The notes below the pieces were generated by a model. It was not told the DNA's origin. It did no database searches and saw only the letters and a program-made list of their open reading frames with translations. Below, piece after piece: positions 27,488 through 35,617 of a DNA stretch of 64,000 bases. Both the position numbers and the translations under genes were made by a program. The stretch spans positions 165,966 through 229,965 of the forward strand of contig CAKSQO010000001.1 of the NCBI GenBank assembly GCA_934486615.1. Direction: 5' to 3'. Each line of letters starts with the position of its first letter. Position 1 is the stretch's first letter. The DNA comes from an uncultured Eubacteriales bacterium. GTDB lineage: Bacteria; Bacillota; Clostridia; Oscillospirales; Acutalibacteraceae.

Positions 27488-28690
27488 TTGAAAAAAAGCA
27501 TTTTTAAGGTGCTTGCAGCCGTTCTCGCGGTTGCCGACGCGGCGATAATGTCGACCGTCGCCTACGCCGATGCGACTGTGCCGAGCGACCTGACCTACGC
27601 GCAGGCTTATTCGCTTGACAGCGGGCTGCTGCAGTTCGGCGGTAACGACTCGCTCGGCATTGCGGCGACCGAGAGCTACAGCTATCCGTCGACGGTCAGC
27701 GTGTTAGGTATTTTTCCCGTAAAAACGGTCAATATCAGCGCCCAAAGCCGAAGCTCGGTCGTGATTTCGGGACAGCCGTTCGGCTGCATACTTGATACAA
27801 AGCACATTCTCGTCGTCGGACTTACCGATGTGACGACTGAGTCAGGCATCGTGAATCCTGCAGCGAGAGCGGGAATTGCAACAGGCGACTACCTCGTCAG
27901 CATAAACGGGGTTGCTCTTGACGACGTGTCGACCGTGTCGCGGCTTGTGCGCGAGTCGGACGGCGGCGAGCTTAAAATCGTCGTCAACGGCTCAGATGGG
28001 CTGAAAACCGTGCGCCTGCGCCCCGCTTTTTCAAAGGACGAGCAGGCGTACAGGCTCGGCATCTGGATTCGCGACAGCGAGGCCGGCGTGGGAATGCTGT
28101 CGTTCTACTCGCCCGAAAGCGGAGTTGCGGCGGGGCTCGGTCACTCCCTGAACGACGCCGACACAGGCAAGAGCTTCGCTGCAAACGGCGGCAAAGCCTA
28201 CACCGCGGGAATACTTGCCATCAAAAAAGGTGCGGACGGCAACCCGGGGCAGCTTTGCGGCTGCATCAATTCCTCGTCGATTTTAGGAAAGGTGCTCGAA
28301 AACTCCGACAAGGGCGTGTATATCGCGGCCGAGCGCCTTGACGGCGAGCTGCACGAGGTCGCCTATGCCGGCGAGGTGCACAAGGGCGACGCGGAGCTGT
28401 ATGTCTCGCTCAACGGCGGCACAGCGCAGCGCTATTCGGCTGAGATAACCGAGGTCAGGCGGGGCGACGGCAAAAACCTTGTGATAAAGGTGACTGACAA
28501 GGAGCTGCTCGGCCTGACAGGCGGGATAGTGCAGGGAATGTCGGGAGCGCCGATACTGCAGGACGGACGGCTCGCAGGAGTGCTGACGCACGTCCTCGTC
28601 AACGACGCTGACGTAGGCTACGGCATTTTCGCCGAAACGATGGTCGACAGGTCAAACGAAGTTGCCGCCGCGCAGAAAAAGGCTTCGTAA
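27488..28690 (+). CDS. spoIVB: SpoIVB signalling serine peptidase
   Basis: SpoIVB is secreted from the forespore and triggers pro-sigma-K processing in the mother cell. It has an N-terminal signal/anchor (about residues 8-28), a PDZ domain (GIATGDYLVSINGVAL) and a C-terminal S55 peptidase domain. The probable catalytic His is in GLGHSLND and the Ser in GMSGAPILQDG, with THVLVNDADVGYGI downstream. The start is a TTG at 27488 (AAGGGTG 6 bases before) or the GTG at 27479. It lies directly upstream of spo0A, the usual clostridial order. Confidence 0.93.
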   Translation: MKKSIFKVLAAVLAVADAAIMSTVAYADATVPSDLTYAQAYSLDSGLLQFGGNDSLGIAATESYSYPSTVSVLGIFPVKTVNISAQSRSSVVISGQPFGCILDTKHILVVGLTDVTTESGIVNPAARAGIATGDYLVSINGVALDDVSTVSRLVRESDGGELKIVVNGSDGLKTVRLRPAFSKDEQAYRLGIWIRDSEAGVGMLSFYSPESGVAAGLGHSLNDADTGKSFAANGGKAYTAGILAIKKGADGNPGQLCGCINSSSILGKVLENSDKGVYIAAERLDGELHEVAYAGEVHKGDAELYVSLNGGTAQRYSAEITEVRRGDGKNLVIKVTDKELLGLTGGIVQGMSGAPILQDGRLAGVLTHVLVNDADVGYGIFAETMVDRSNEVAAAQKKAS

Positions 28691-29092
28691 GACGTTTATC
28701 GTGTGCTAAACCGCAGCAGGTTATGGTGTGCCAAACAGATTTTTTAACGCGCGCTGCTGACAATCACACTAATTATGACGGCATTTGATACGCAGGCAGC
28801 TATGACCTAAGTTTATCGCAGCGGCGGTCGAGGCTTCAAGTAATTAAACTTCAGCTTCGGCTGCCGTCGATAAACGGATCAAACGAGCGCGAATGATTGC
28901 TGCTTCGGCAAATATCTTTTATCACACCGGGTCAAATTCTACATTTTGGGTTAAAATTATTGTGAAAATAGTCGACATTTCGTCAACTTTAATAAATTTT
29001 GATAAAATTGAGAAAAACTGGAAATTATCTATTGCAATAAATGGTAATTTATGGTAATATATGGATAACAAAGCCAATATGGAGGTATCAAT
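28691..29092. other. spoIVB-spo0A intergenic region, about 400 bp
   Basis: No gene is seen. The region holds a long inverted repeat with perfect 8-bp arms, GTTTATCG (28811-28818) and CGATAAAC (28868-28875), and partly paired inner arms, possibly the spoIVB terminator. A TGTCGAC site on the minus strand at 28971-28977 matches the Spo0A box TGTCGAA at six of seven positions, upstream of the spo0A promoter. Confidence 0.5.
29032..29060 (+). promoter_or_regulatory. Vegetative spo0A promoter
   Basis: TTGCAA (29032-29037) and TAATAT (29055-29060) are 17 bp apart, and the start codon lies 33 bp further on behind GGAGG. The spacer and -10 consist of a direct repeat of ATGGTAAT, a possible regulator-binding site. 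Confidence 0.65.
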
Positions 29093-29848
29093 ATGGAAAA
29101 GAAACTTAAAGTGCTGATTGCCGACGACAAAACGGAGTTCGGAAAGAACTGCGCCGATAAGCTGCGAAGCAAGGGATTCGATGTATTTTTGACTCAAAAG
29201 GACGGGCAGCAGGTGCTCAAGGACATCAAGAAGTTTTCGCCCGATGTGGTGCTGATGGACATATTTATGCAAAACCTCGACTCGCTCGGCGTGCTCGACG
29301 CGTCGGCGGGAGTGCACGACAACATAACTTTCATGGTAATGTCGAGTTTTGACAATCCGCGCCTTGAGGAGGAAGCGATAAACAAGGGTGCGGCGTACTT
29401 CCTGCTCAAGCCGTTTGATTTTGATATGGTCGCCGACAGAATTGCGCAGCGCTCGCGCGCAAGCTTCAGCGTAAGTCACCCCGCACCGCAACGGAACAGC
29501 CTCGAGATCGTCATCACCAACATACTGCACGAGATCGGCGTTCCCGCTCACATTAAGGGCTACCACTACCTGCGCGAGTCGATAATGCTCTCGGTCGAAG
29601 ATCCGGACATCATCAACTCAATAACCAAGCAGCTTTATCCGACGGTGGCGAAGAAATTTTCGACCACGTCCTCACGCGTTGAACGCGCGATACGCCACGC
29701 CATAGAGGTAGCGTGGGATCGCGGAGATATAGACGTACTCAATTCCTACTTCGGGTACACGATACATAACGAAAGGGGGAAGCCGACCAACAGCGAGTTC
29801 ATCGCTATGATTGCCGACAAGCTCAGGCTGAACCTGAAAGCATCATAA
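29093..29848 (+). CDS. spo0A: Sporulation master response regulator Spo0A
   Basis: Spo0A receives phosphate and then activates or represses genes at sporulation onset. The 251 residues comprise a receiver domain (acidic pair in IADDK, phospho-acceptor Asp in VVLMDIFM, Ser in MSSFD, Lys in FLLKPFD) and the Spo0A DNA-binding domain from about residue 140. The diagnostic recognition block [16 protein letters not shown] is present, with [15 protein letters not shown] after it. AGG-rich GGAGG precedes the ATG. Confidence 0.97.
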   Translation: MEKKLKVLIADDKTEFGKNCADKLRSKGFDVFLTQKDGQQVLKDIKKFSPDVVLMDIFMQNLDSLGVLDASAGVHDNITFMVMSSFDNPRLEEEAINKGAAYFLLKPFDFDMVADRIAQRSRASFSVSHPAPQRNSLEIVITNILHEIGVPAHIKGYHYLRESIMLSVEDPDIINSITKQLYPTVAKKFSTTSSRVERAIRHAIEVAWDRGDIDVLNSYFGYTIHNERGKPTNSEFIAMIADKLRLNLKAS

Positions 29849-29857
29849 AAGCGGCTC

Positions 29858-29886
29858 TTGATTATTCGGCGCGGCTGTTGTATAAT
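29858..29886 (+). promoter_or_regulatory. Promoter of the FumB-like gene
   Basis: TTGATT (29858-29863) and TATAAT (29881-29886) are 17 bp apart, only 18 bp before the start codon, so the leader is about 10 bases. Confidence 0.6.
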
Positions 29887-29903
29887 CACTTGCGGTGATT
29901 AAA

Positions 29904-30434
29904 ATGGCTGATTTCAGTATCAATGTATCCGAATTAAGAGATTATTCCGCGCAGCTCAAGGCGGGCGACACAGTCAGCCTCAGCGGTACGGTATACACCG
30001 CTCGCGATATGGCGCACAAGCGGATATTCGAGCTTCTTGAAAACGGGGAAAAACTGCCTTTTGACGTCGACGGCTGCGCTGTTTACTACGCAGGTCCGAC
30101 TCCGACGCCCGAGGGGCTTGCTATCGGCAGCTGCGGCCCTACCACGTCCTCACGAATGGACGTATACGCGCCCAAGCTGTACGATATGGGCATGGCGGCC
30201 TCAATCGGTAAAGGCGGCAGAAGCAAGGAAGTCTGCGACGCTATAAAGCGCAACAAAGCTGTGTACCTGTGCGCGATCGGCGGTGCGGGAGCGCTCGCGT
30301 CGAAATGTATCAAAAGCTGCGAAGTGATTGCGTTCGAGGAATTTGGCTGCGAGTCGGTCAAGCGCCTTGAGTTCAGCTCATTTCCGCTGATAGTCGCAAT
30401 CGACGCTCACGGCGGAAATCTGTTTGAGCACTGA
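29904..30434 (+). CDS. Fe-S fumarate/tartrate hydro-lyase, beta subunit alone
   Basis: This is the C-terminal (beta) half of the class I fumarase / L-tartrate dehydratase family. Conserved blocks are AGDTVSLSGTVYTARDMAHKR (in part), the GPTPTP stretch, IGSCGPTTSSRMD and SIGKGGRS. The active enzyme normally needs the alpha subunit that holds the 4Fe-4S cluster, and no alpha gene is visible in this window. I start it at the ATG at 29904, with GGTGAT before it, and not at the GTG three codons upstream. It is 176 residues. Confidence 0.85.
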   Translation: MADFSINVSELRDYSAQLKAGDTVSLSGTVYTARDMAHKRIFELLENGEKLPFDVDGCAVYYAGPTPTPEGLAIGSCGPTTSSRMDVYAPKLYDMGMAASIGKGGRSKEVCDAIKRNKAVYLCAIGGAGALASKCIKSCEVIAFEEFGCESVKRLEFSSFPLIVAIDAHGGNLFEH

Positions 30435-30440
30435 AAAAGC

Positions 30441-30470
30441 AAAAAGCGGGGTCGGTCGCCCCGCTTTTTT
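30441..30470 (+). terminator. Terminator of the FumB-like gene
   Basis: AAAAAGCGGGG-TCGGTCG-CCCCGCTTTTTT is an ideal intrinsic terminator 6 bp after the stop codon. Confidence 0.9.
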
Positions 30471-30477
30471 ATACAAA

Positions 30478-30515
30478 TAAACGAGCGTACTGTCTTTGCT
30501 GACGGTACGCTCGTT
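30478..30515 (-). terminator. Terminator of the uracil permease gene
   Basis: AAACGAGCGTAC and GTACGCTCGTTT pair perfectly around a 14-base loop, and the minus strand continues TTT. It lies 32 bp downstream of the permease stop codon. Confidence 0.8.
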
Positions 30516-30547
30516 TTGCTTATTTGTTGATTTTGAAGAAGCGGGGC

Positions 30548-31921
30548 TTATTCAGCCTCTTTTTCGTCCTTTTTCTTGCCGGAGAGGATTACGTTGACGA
30601 TGATGCCGAGGATAAGCGCAGCTGCGATCTCAGTCAGGGTAACAGCACCGAACTGCAGCGACATACCGCCGATACCCGCGATAAGGATAATCGAAGCGGT
30701 GAACAGATTTTTGTTATCGTCAAGGTCGACCTTTTGGAGCATCTTCAGACCGCTGACGGCGATGAAGCCGTAAAGCGAAATGCACACGCCTCCCATAACG
30801 CAACCCGGAATTGTCGCGAGGGTGGTAACAAACGGAGCGACGAACGAAGCAAGGATAGCAAGGATAGCGGTGGTGAAGATAGTGACAACGGAAGCGTTGC
30901 CGGTGATAGCTACGCAGCCGACAGACTCACCGTAAGTGGTGTTCGGGCAACCGCCGAAGAACGCACCGACCATAGATCCGACGCCGTCGCCGAGCAGGGT
31001 TTTGGAAAGGCCGGGCTCTTCAAGCAGATCACGCTCGATGATGGAGGAGAGATTCTTGTGGTCAGCGATATGCTCGGCAAAAACGACCAGAGCAACAGGC
31101 ACATAGGCAACCGCGACCGAGCCGATGTAAGCTCCGTTAATGGATTTGAGGCCCTTGAACGCCTCGACAAAGGTGAAATCGGGATACCACTGCATCGAGC
31201 TGAACTTTGAGAAGTCGATGATCTTCATGGCGTCAATTCCGCATTGGTTACCGATGACGGTGAAAACGGAAGCGAGAGCATAGCCTGCGGCGATACCGAT
31301 GATGAACGGAATGAGCTTGGCCATCTTCTTGCCGTAGACCGAGCAGAGGGTGACTACGATAAAGGTAACAAGTGCGCAAATAAGGCACAGCGAGGTGTGC
31401 AGATCCATAGTGAAGCTGCCTGCGGCATTTTTGTTGCCGCCGAGTGCGTCACTTACGGCATTGCCGGCGAGAGACAGTCCGATGATGGCGACCGTGGGTC
31501 CGATGATGACAGGCGGCATAAGCTTATTAATCCACTTAACGCCGACAATCTTGATGATTATTGCCAGCACAACATAGACAAGACCCGCGAAAACCGCACC
31601 TATGATAAGACCGAGGTAGCCGACCTGCATCGACACGGCACCGCCGAAGGCAGCGCTCATCGAGCCGAGGAAGGCGAAGGACGAGCCGAGGAATACGGGA
31701 CTCTTGAACTTGGTGAACAGCAGGTAGACGATAGTTCCCACGCCTGCGCCGAACAGGGCGGCAGAGGTGGACATATGCGTCCGGAAAGCGAAGCCGTCGT
31801 TTGAGTTGATGACAGCCGGCACAGCTATCGTTGCCGCAAGGATAGCCAGCAGCTGCTGCAAGGCGAATACGACCATCTGGCCGAACTTCGGCTTGTCACT
31901 TACATCGTAGGTTAGTTTCAT
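30548..31921 (-). CDS. uraA: NCS2-family nucleobase permease, probably uracil permease
   Basis: This polytopic transporter (457 residues, 12-14 membrane segments) imports a nucleobase, most likely uracil, with protons. Family blocks seen are QQLLAILAATIAVPAV, MPPVIIGPTVAIIGLSLAG, VFAEHIADHKNLS and GGCPNTTYGESVGCVAITGN. The ATG at 31921 follows GGAGGAG closely; a longer frame upstream has no ribosome site. A leader of about 180 bases with a terminator-like hairpin precedes it, which fits attenuation control of a pyrimidine transporter. Confidence 0.87.
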   Translation of the reverse strand: MKLTYDVSDKPKFGQMVVFALQQLLAILAATIAVPAVINSNDGFAFRTHMSTSAALFGAGVGTIVYLLFTKFKSPVFLGSSFAFLGSMSAAFGGAVSMQVGYLGLIIGAVFAGLVYVVLAIIIKIVGVKWINKLMPPVIIGPTVAIIGLSLAGNAVSDALGGNKNAAGSFTMDLHTSLCLICALVTFIVVTLCSVYGKKMAKLIPFIIGIAAGYALASVFTVIGNQCGIDAMKIIDFSKFSSMQWYPDFTFVEAFKGLKSINGAYIGSVAVAYVPVALVVFAEHIADHKNLSSIIERDLLEEPGLSKTLLGDGVGSMVGAFFGGCPNTTYGESVGCVAITGNASVVTIFTTAILAILASFVAPFVTTLATIPGCVMGGVCISLYGFIAVSGLKMLQKVDLDDNKNLFTASIILIAGIGGMSLQFGAVTLTEIAAALILGIIVNVILSGKKKDEKEAE

Positions 31922-31977
31922 TTTTACTCCTCCGTAAAAGTTTTTAACGTCGTTTGGGAAAACCCGCGCGTACATTA

Positions 31978-32013
31978 CAAAAATAAATACCCCACCGTGA
32001 TACGGCAGGGTAT
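31978..32013 (-). terminator. Attenuator-like hairpin in the uracil permease leader
   Basis: On the minus strand ATACCCTGCCGT-ATC-ACGGTGGGGTAT is followed by TTATTTTTGT, an intrinsic terminator between promoter and gene. Its 5' arm ACCCTGCC can also pair at 7 of 8 positions with GGCAAGGT further upstream (32034-32041), so an antiterminator is possible. I see no PyrR consensus loop and no purine or PRPP riboswitch motif, so the sensor is unknown. Confidence 0.6.
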
Positions 32014-32107
32014 GGTGCTTGTCTTGAAAACGAACCTTGCCAGTATCTTATTTACTGTTCTTTAGGTCGGGTGTCTTTGGCTGCGAAGTATTTCACAAAC
32101 CTCGGAA

Positions 32108-32136
32108 AGTATAGCATATATATTTTGATTTGTAAA
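32108..32136 (-). promoter_or_regulatory. Promoter of the uracil permease gene
   Basis: On the minus strand TTTACA (32131-32136) and TATACT (32108-32113) are 17 bp apart with an extended TG before the -10. The transcript would carry the attenuator leader. Confidence 0.7.
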
Positions 32137-32160
32137 GTGAAAATTCAATTAACTTCAACA

Positions 32161-33096
32161 TTATTTTACAAGCTTCTCGACGTACTCCTCAAGGCAAAGC
32201 CCTTCGTCGTTCATTTTTACCGCGTTGTCAACGCCGACATAGCGGTAGTGCCACGGCTCATAAATGACGCCGGTGACATTCTCTTTATTTTTTGGATAGC
32301 GCATGACAAAACCGTATTCTTCGGCGTTGTTGCGCAGCCATGTCAGTTCCTTGGTGTTTTCGTACTTGGGGGACAGATAGTTGAAGTCGACCGCAAGCCC
32401 AAGTCCGTGATCGCTCGTGCCTGGTACTGCAACAACGGTTGCGGCGACCTCGCGCGCGTCGGCGTCGCTGTAGCCCTTGTTTTTGTAGTACTGTACCTTT
32501 TTGTTGTAAAGTCGCTGCTGCGACTCATAACGACGATAGGAAGACACGACAGTCAGCTTTACGCCGTCGTCGGCTGCCGCGTTTATCATATTCATCAAAT
32601 CGTCATAGGCGCGCGAGTCAAAACGATAGTCCTGCCCGTCCTGGCAGTTGGCGCGCGGAATAGAGGTCGTGTCGGGCGAGTAACCGGTGACGACGTTGTT
32701 GCGGTTTGCAAGCAGCAGCCGCCAGTCGCTCGTCTGGCCGACAAAGGGCGACAGCGTGAGCGCACCCGATGCGGGCCGCTTTGACGAAGCGGCGGCGCTT
32801 TGGGTCGCTTTTGAAGCTGAAGCTGCGCTTGACGCTTGCTGCGACGAGCTTTGAGCCGAGTCGGAAGCGGCGCTCGAGGTCGCTTTTGAAGATGCAGCTG
32901 TGCTTGACGCTTGCTGAGACGAGCTCGGTGCCGTGCTTGACGCAGCTTTCGAAGATGTCGACGCATCCTTATCGCGGCCGCTGTAGGTTATCATAAACGC
33001 TATCACGATAACGAATATCGCCGCGACGATACCGGCGCACAGCGCTATCGCCGTGCGGTCGCTCAGTTTGTTGCTGCGTCTGCGCTTTTGAGCCAT
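32161..33096 (-). CDS. VanY-type D-alanyl-D-alanine carboxypeptidase (M15B)
   Basis: This zinc peptidase trims the terminal D-Ala of peptidoglycan stem peptides outside the membrane. The 311-residue protein has a Lys/Arg-rich N-terminus and one membrane anchor at about residues 15-36. A roughly 75-residue Ser/Ala/Gln linker with an internal repeat follows, then the M15 domain. Zinc and catalytic residues are in TSDHGLGLAVDFN and EPWHYRYVG. The start at 33096 follows a GGGGGG stretch; a longer reading frame upstream runs through a repeat-like region and is rejected. Confidence 0.88.
   Translation of the reverse strand: MAQKRRRSNKLSDRTAIALCAGIVAAIFVIVIAFMITYSGRDKDASTSSKAASSTAPSSSQQASSTAASSKATSSAASDSAQSSSQQASSAASASKATQSAAASSKRPASGALTLSPFVGQTSDWRLLLANRNNVVTGYSPDTTSIPRANCQDGQDYRFDSRAYDDLMNMINAAADDGVKLTVVSSYRRYESQQRLYNKKVQYYKNKGYSDADAREVAATVVAVPGTSDHGLGLAVDFNYLSPKYENTKELTWLRNNAEEYGFVMRYPKNKENVTGVIYEPWHYRYVGVDNAVKMNDEGLCLEEYVEKLVK
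32804..32953 (-). repeat. 75-bp tandem repeat in the carboxypeptidase linker
   Basis: Two imperfect copies start at 32804 and 32879, each with GTCGCTTTTGAAG, then GCTTGACGCTTGCT and GACGAGCT. They encode 25-residue Ser/Gln/Ala units of the linker; a decayed third copy may begin at 32943. Such repeats can change linker length by slippage. Confidence 0.65.
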
Positions 33097-33119
33097 TTTA
33101 ATGCCCCCCGAAATTAGGT

Positions 33120-33240
33120 TATAGATAATAGTGAACAGTTGTTGCGTGCCTGACGGCACGGATTTGAATGAATATGTTGCAAGCCTGCTAAAGCCTCCCA
33201 TTGAAGCAAGAGGAGGTGAGGCGCGAAAGCGCCTTGAAAG
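33120..33240. repeat. Candidate interspersed palindromic repeat
   Basis: This non-coding stretch is a chain of hairpins: CGTGCC-TGAC-GGCACG (33145-33160), CCTCC ... GGAGG (33194-33216) and AGGCGC-GAAA-GCGCCT (33219-33234), preceded by AATAGTGAACAGT. The layout AAAGCCTCCC - AGGAGGTG - small hairpin - GGAA resembles short dispersed repeats I associate with Ruminococcaceae genomes. Only one copy lies in this window, so repetition cannot be shown here. Confidence 0.35.
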
Positions 33241-33309
33241 GAATTTTTAGAACACTCTTATGTACAGCGGAATATTCCGATTCAACGCCGCACAACAATC
33301 CAATCCTCT

Positions 33310-33918
33310 TTACTTCCCGCCGATGACGCCGCTGCGGCTGAGGTCGTCGATGGTTATCGGGCGGGCTTTTTTCGACTCCGCAATCTGGCTTTTGGCAGTC
33401 TCGAGCGTCTCGTCGATAAGCGCCAGCTTGCGGTTGAAGTCGCTCATCGTCTCCTCGAGCGAGGAGCGAATCTTGCCGAGGTCCTGCTTAGTCGAGTCGA
33501 TCTGCTCGAGCGTGAATGCTGCCGAGCTGTCGGCCGAGTCAATTATGCTGCGGGCGCTGTCGTTTGCGCGCTCGACGATGTTGTGTGCGTCGGCCTTTGC
33601 GTCAATGATGATGTCGCCTACGCGGGCGCTGAGCTCATTTTTCGCATCAAGCTCGCGCTTGAGCGCGTCTGCCGTTTCCTTAAGCCGGTCGAGGGAAGTA
33701 CGGCAAAGCTCAAACTTTTTTTCAAGATCGTCGTTGAGTATGGCGGCGCTCTCATACAGCCGCTTGAAGCGCTCCGCGTCCTCGCGTGCGGAGGCGGTCT
33801 GCTCTTTTATCTCATCTATTTCGGACTGCTTCTCATTCTGATAGTCCTCAAAGAAGCCGAGCACCTGCCTTTTATTAAATCCGAACAGCGATTTGTTGAA
33901 TTTTCCGTCTGCTGACAT
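33310..33918 (-). CDS. DivIVA-like coiled-coil protein
   Basis: The 202-residue protein starts with a DivIVA-type motif (FGFNKRQVLGFFEDYQ), followed by heptad-rich coiled coil to about residue 190. DivIVA-family proteins bind curved membrane and organise division or pole functions. Here the gene has its own promoter and is divergent from spoIIIA, so a division or sporulation scaffold role is plausible. It is shorter than classic DivIVA/GpsB hybrids and the family call rests on the N-terminal motif. Confidence 0.65.
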   Translation of the reverse strand: MSADGKFNKSLFGFNKRQVLGFFEDYQNEKQSEIDEIKEQTASAREDAERFKRLYESAAILNDDLEKKFELCRTSLDRLKETADALKRELDAKNELSARVGDIIIDAKADAHNIVERANDSARSIIDSADSSAAFTLEQIDSTKQDLGKIRSSLEETMSDFNRKLALIDETLETAKSQIAESKKARPITIDDLSRSGVIGGK

Positions 33919-33953
33919 TTTGCGGCACCTCTCGATACTTTACATCTTATATG

Positions 33954-33982
33954 ATTATATCAAGTTAATACCGTTATTGCAA
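33954..33982 (-). promoter_or_regulatory. Promoter of the DivIVA-like gene
   Basis: On the minus strand TTGCAA (33977-33982) and TATAAT (33954-33959) are 17 bp apart, about 35 bp upstream of the start codon. Confidence 0.75.
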
Positions 33983-34057
33983 TAAAAACTTCGCTGTTCT
34001 ATTTGCAGGACAACAAGCATAGCTTTATAGCAGACAAGCCCGAAAGGGGATTTGATT

Positions 34058-34966
34058 ATGATAAAGGACGATTTGTCGCGCCTGCTCGGCGGGTCACCGG
34101 GCGCTGCGCTGGCAAAGCTGCCCGACGAAAAGCTCCGGCAGATTCAGGAAGTAAGGCTGCGTCTCGGCGCTCCGCTGAGTGTGACGAGCGAGGGCAGGAC
34201 GCTGTTCGTCACGCGCTCGGGAGGGCTGACGATAATGCCGAGTGAGCTGAACCTGCTCGTGACCGCCGCCGACCTCGCAAGCACGGTAGACAAGCTGTGC
34301 AGCCACTCGTTCTATGCTTTTGAAAGCCAAATAAACCGCGGCTTTATCCCGCTTAAAGGCGGCTGCCGCGCGGGAGTGTGCGGCTTTTTCGGCGGCGAGA
34401 GAAGCGGCTCGGTCAGGGACATTACGTCGGTCAACATCAGGTTGGCGCGGCAGGTGTTCGGCTGCTCGCGGCAGGTGTTCGCTCAAATCGGCGGAAAGCC
34501 GCTTAATACCGTCGTTTTCGGCGCGCCCGGGTCGGGCAAGACGACCGTTATCAGGGATATGGCGCGCGAATATTCGCTTAAGGGTCTGCGCGTGTGCGCG
34601 GCCGACGAACGCGGCGAGCTGTCGGGCATGGGCAGCTTCGACCTCGGCCCTTGCTGCGACGTGTCAACAGGAGCGGACAAGGCGTTCGCCGTTAATATGT
34701 TCATTAAATACTTTAATCCGCAGGTCATAGTCTTCGACGAGCTTGCCGACAATGCTGCCGAAATCGAAAAATGCGCCCAAAGCGGAGTGCGGCTGCTGAC
34801 CTCGCTTCACGCAGACGGTATTGAGGGAGCGCTTGCACGCCTGCAAAAGCTCCAAATCGACCCGCAATCGTTTGATTGCCTGATAGCCCTCGGCGGCGAG
34901 CGCGCAGGTGAAGTCAGCGGCGTTTATTATACAAAGGAGGCTCAGCAATGCGCTTTCTCGGCGTGA
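34058..34966 (+). CDS. spoIIIAA: SpoIIIAA, ATPase of the sporulation channel
   Basis: SpoIIIAA is a cytoplasmic secretion-type ATPase that powers or assembles the mother cell-forespore SpoIIIA-SpoIIQ channel. The 302 residues have Walker A FGAPGSGKTTVIRDMARE near residue 153, the Walker B-like VIVFDEL and an LTSLHADG box. I use the ATG at 34058, preceded by AAAGGGGA, with a TTG two codons upstream as an alternative. It overlaps spoIIIAB by 19 bp and opens an eight-gene operon. Confidence 0.95.
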   Translation: MIKDDLSRLLGGSPGAALAKLPDEKLRQIQEVRLRLGAPLSVTSEGRTLFVTRSGGLTIMPSELNLLVTAADLASTVDKLCSHSFYAFESQINRGFIPLKGGCRAGVCGFFGGERSGSVRDITSVNIRLARQVFGCSRQVFAQIGGKPLNTVVFGAPGSGKTTVIRDMAREYSLKGLRVCAADERGELSGMGSFDLGPCCDVSTGADKAFAVNMFIKYFNPQVIVFDELADNAAEIEKCAQSGVRLLTSLHADGIEGALARLQKLQIDPQSFDCLIALGGERAGEVSGVYYTKEAQQCAFSA

Positions 34967-35412
34967 TACTCTTATCGCTTGTGCCGCTGCTCGTATTTAT
35001 GATGAAAGCGGCGGCGATCGAAAGAAAGCGCGCCTGCGCTGCCGCAGCCGTGGAGCTGATAAACGGCGTAAAGCATGCTGTGCGTTACTCTCGCACTCCG
35101 ATTGAAGCGGCGCTCACACGCCTGTCTGAGGACAAGCGGCTGAGTGCGCTCTTCAAGGGCGGCGCTTCACCCGAAGCGGTTGCTGCTGCAGTCGGCGAGA
35201 GCGTGTCGCAGCGCGCGGGTGAGGTCGTGGCAGACTGCTTTGAAGGCGCTGCACAAAGTGACGGCGTAGGCGCGCTCGAGAAGCTGAGCAGGACAGTCTC
35301 TTCGCTGAAAGGGGAGCTTGACATTATCGAAGCCGAGTGCTCCGAGCGCCGGCCGATGTACATAAAGCTCGGCGTGCTCGCGGCGGCTTTCACGGCGGTG
35401 ATACTGATATGA
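34948..35412 (+). CDS. spoIIIAB: SpoIIIAB, sporulation channel component
   Basis: The 154-residue protein has one N-terminal membrane segment, a helical region with type II/IV secretion GspF-like character, and a C-terminal membrane segment (LGVLAAAFTAVILI). It is slightly shorter than Bacillus SpoIIIAB. An AAAGGAGG ribosome site lies inside the end of spoIIIAA. The assignment rests on fixed operon order and topology. Confidence 0.9.
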   Translation: MRFLGVILLSLVPLLVFMMKAAAIERKRACAAAAVELINGVKHAVRYSRTPIEAALTRLSEDKRLSALFKGGASPEAVAAAVGESVSQRAGEVVADCFEGAAQSDGVGALEKLSRTVSSLKGELDIIEAECSERRPMYIKLGVLAAAFTAVILI

Positions 35413-35422
35413 GGTGTATTCA

Positions 35423-35617
35423 ATGGACGTTGACCTGATATTCAAAATCGCGGCGATAGGGATAATCGTCGCCGTGTTCAATCAGCTGCTGATACGCTCG
35501 GGGCGCGAGGATCAGGCGATGATGACGACGATAGCAGGGCTTATCGTCGTGCTGATGATGGTGGTTACGCAAATAAGCGATTTGTTCGACACGGTGAAGG
35601 ACCTGTTTGACCTATGA
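35423..35617 (+). CDS. spoIIIAC: SpoIIIAC, small sporulation membrane protein
   Basis: The 64-residue protein has two membrane segments (IFKIAAIGIIVAVFNQLL and AGLIVVLMMVVTQI). GAGGTG precedes the ATG at 35423; a GTG three codons upstream overlaps that site and is less likely. Length and position are those of SpoIIIAC. Confidence 0.93.
   Translation: MDVDLIFKIAAIGIIVAVFNQLLIRSGREDQAMMTTIAGLIVVLMMVVTQISDLFDTVKDLFDL

Noticed and set aside
28803..28810. TGACCTAA, the same eight bases as in the 23-bp repeat of the uvrB insert
   Set aside because: Eight bases are expected by chance in 64 kb and the match does not extend.
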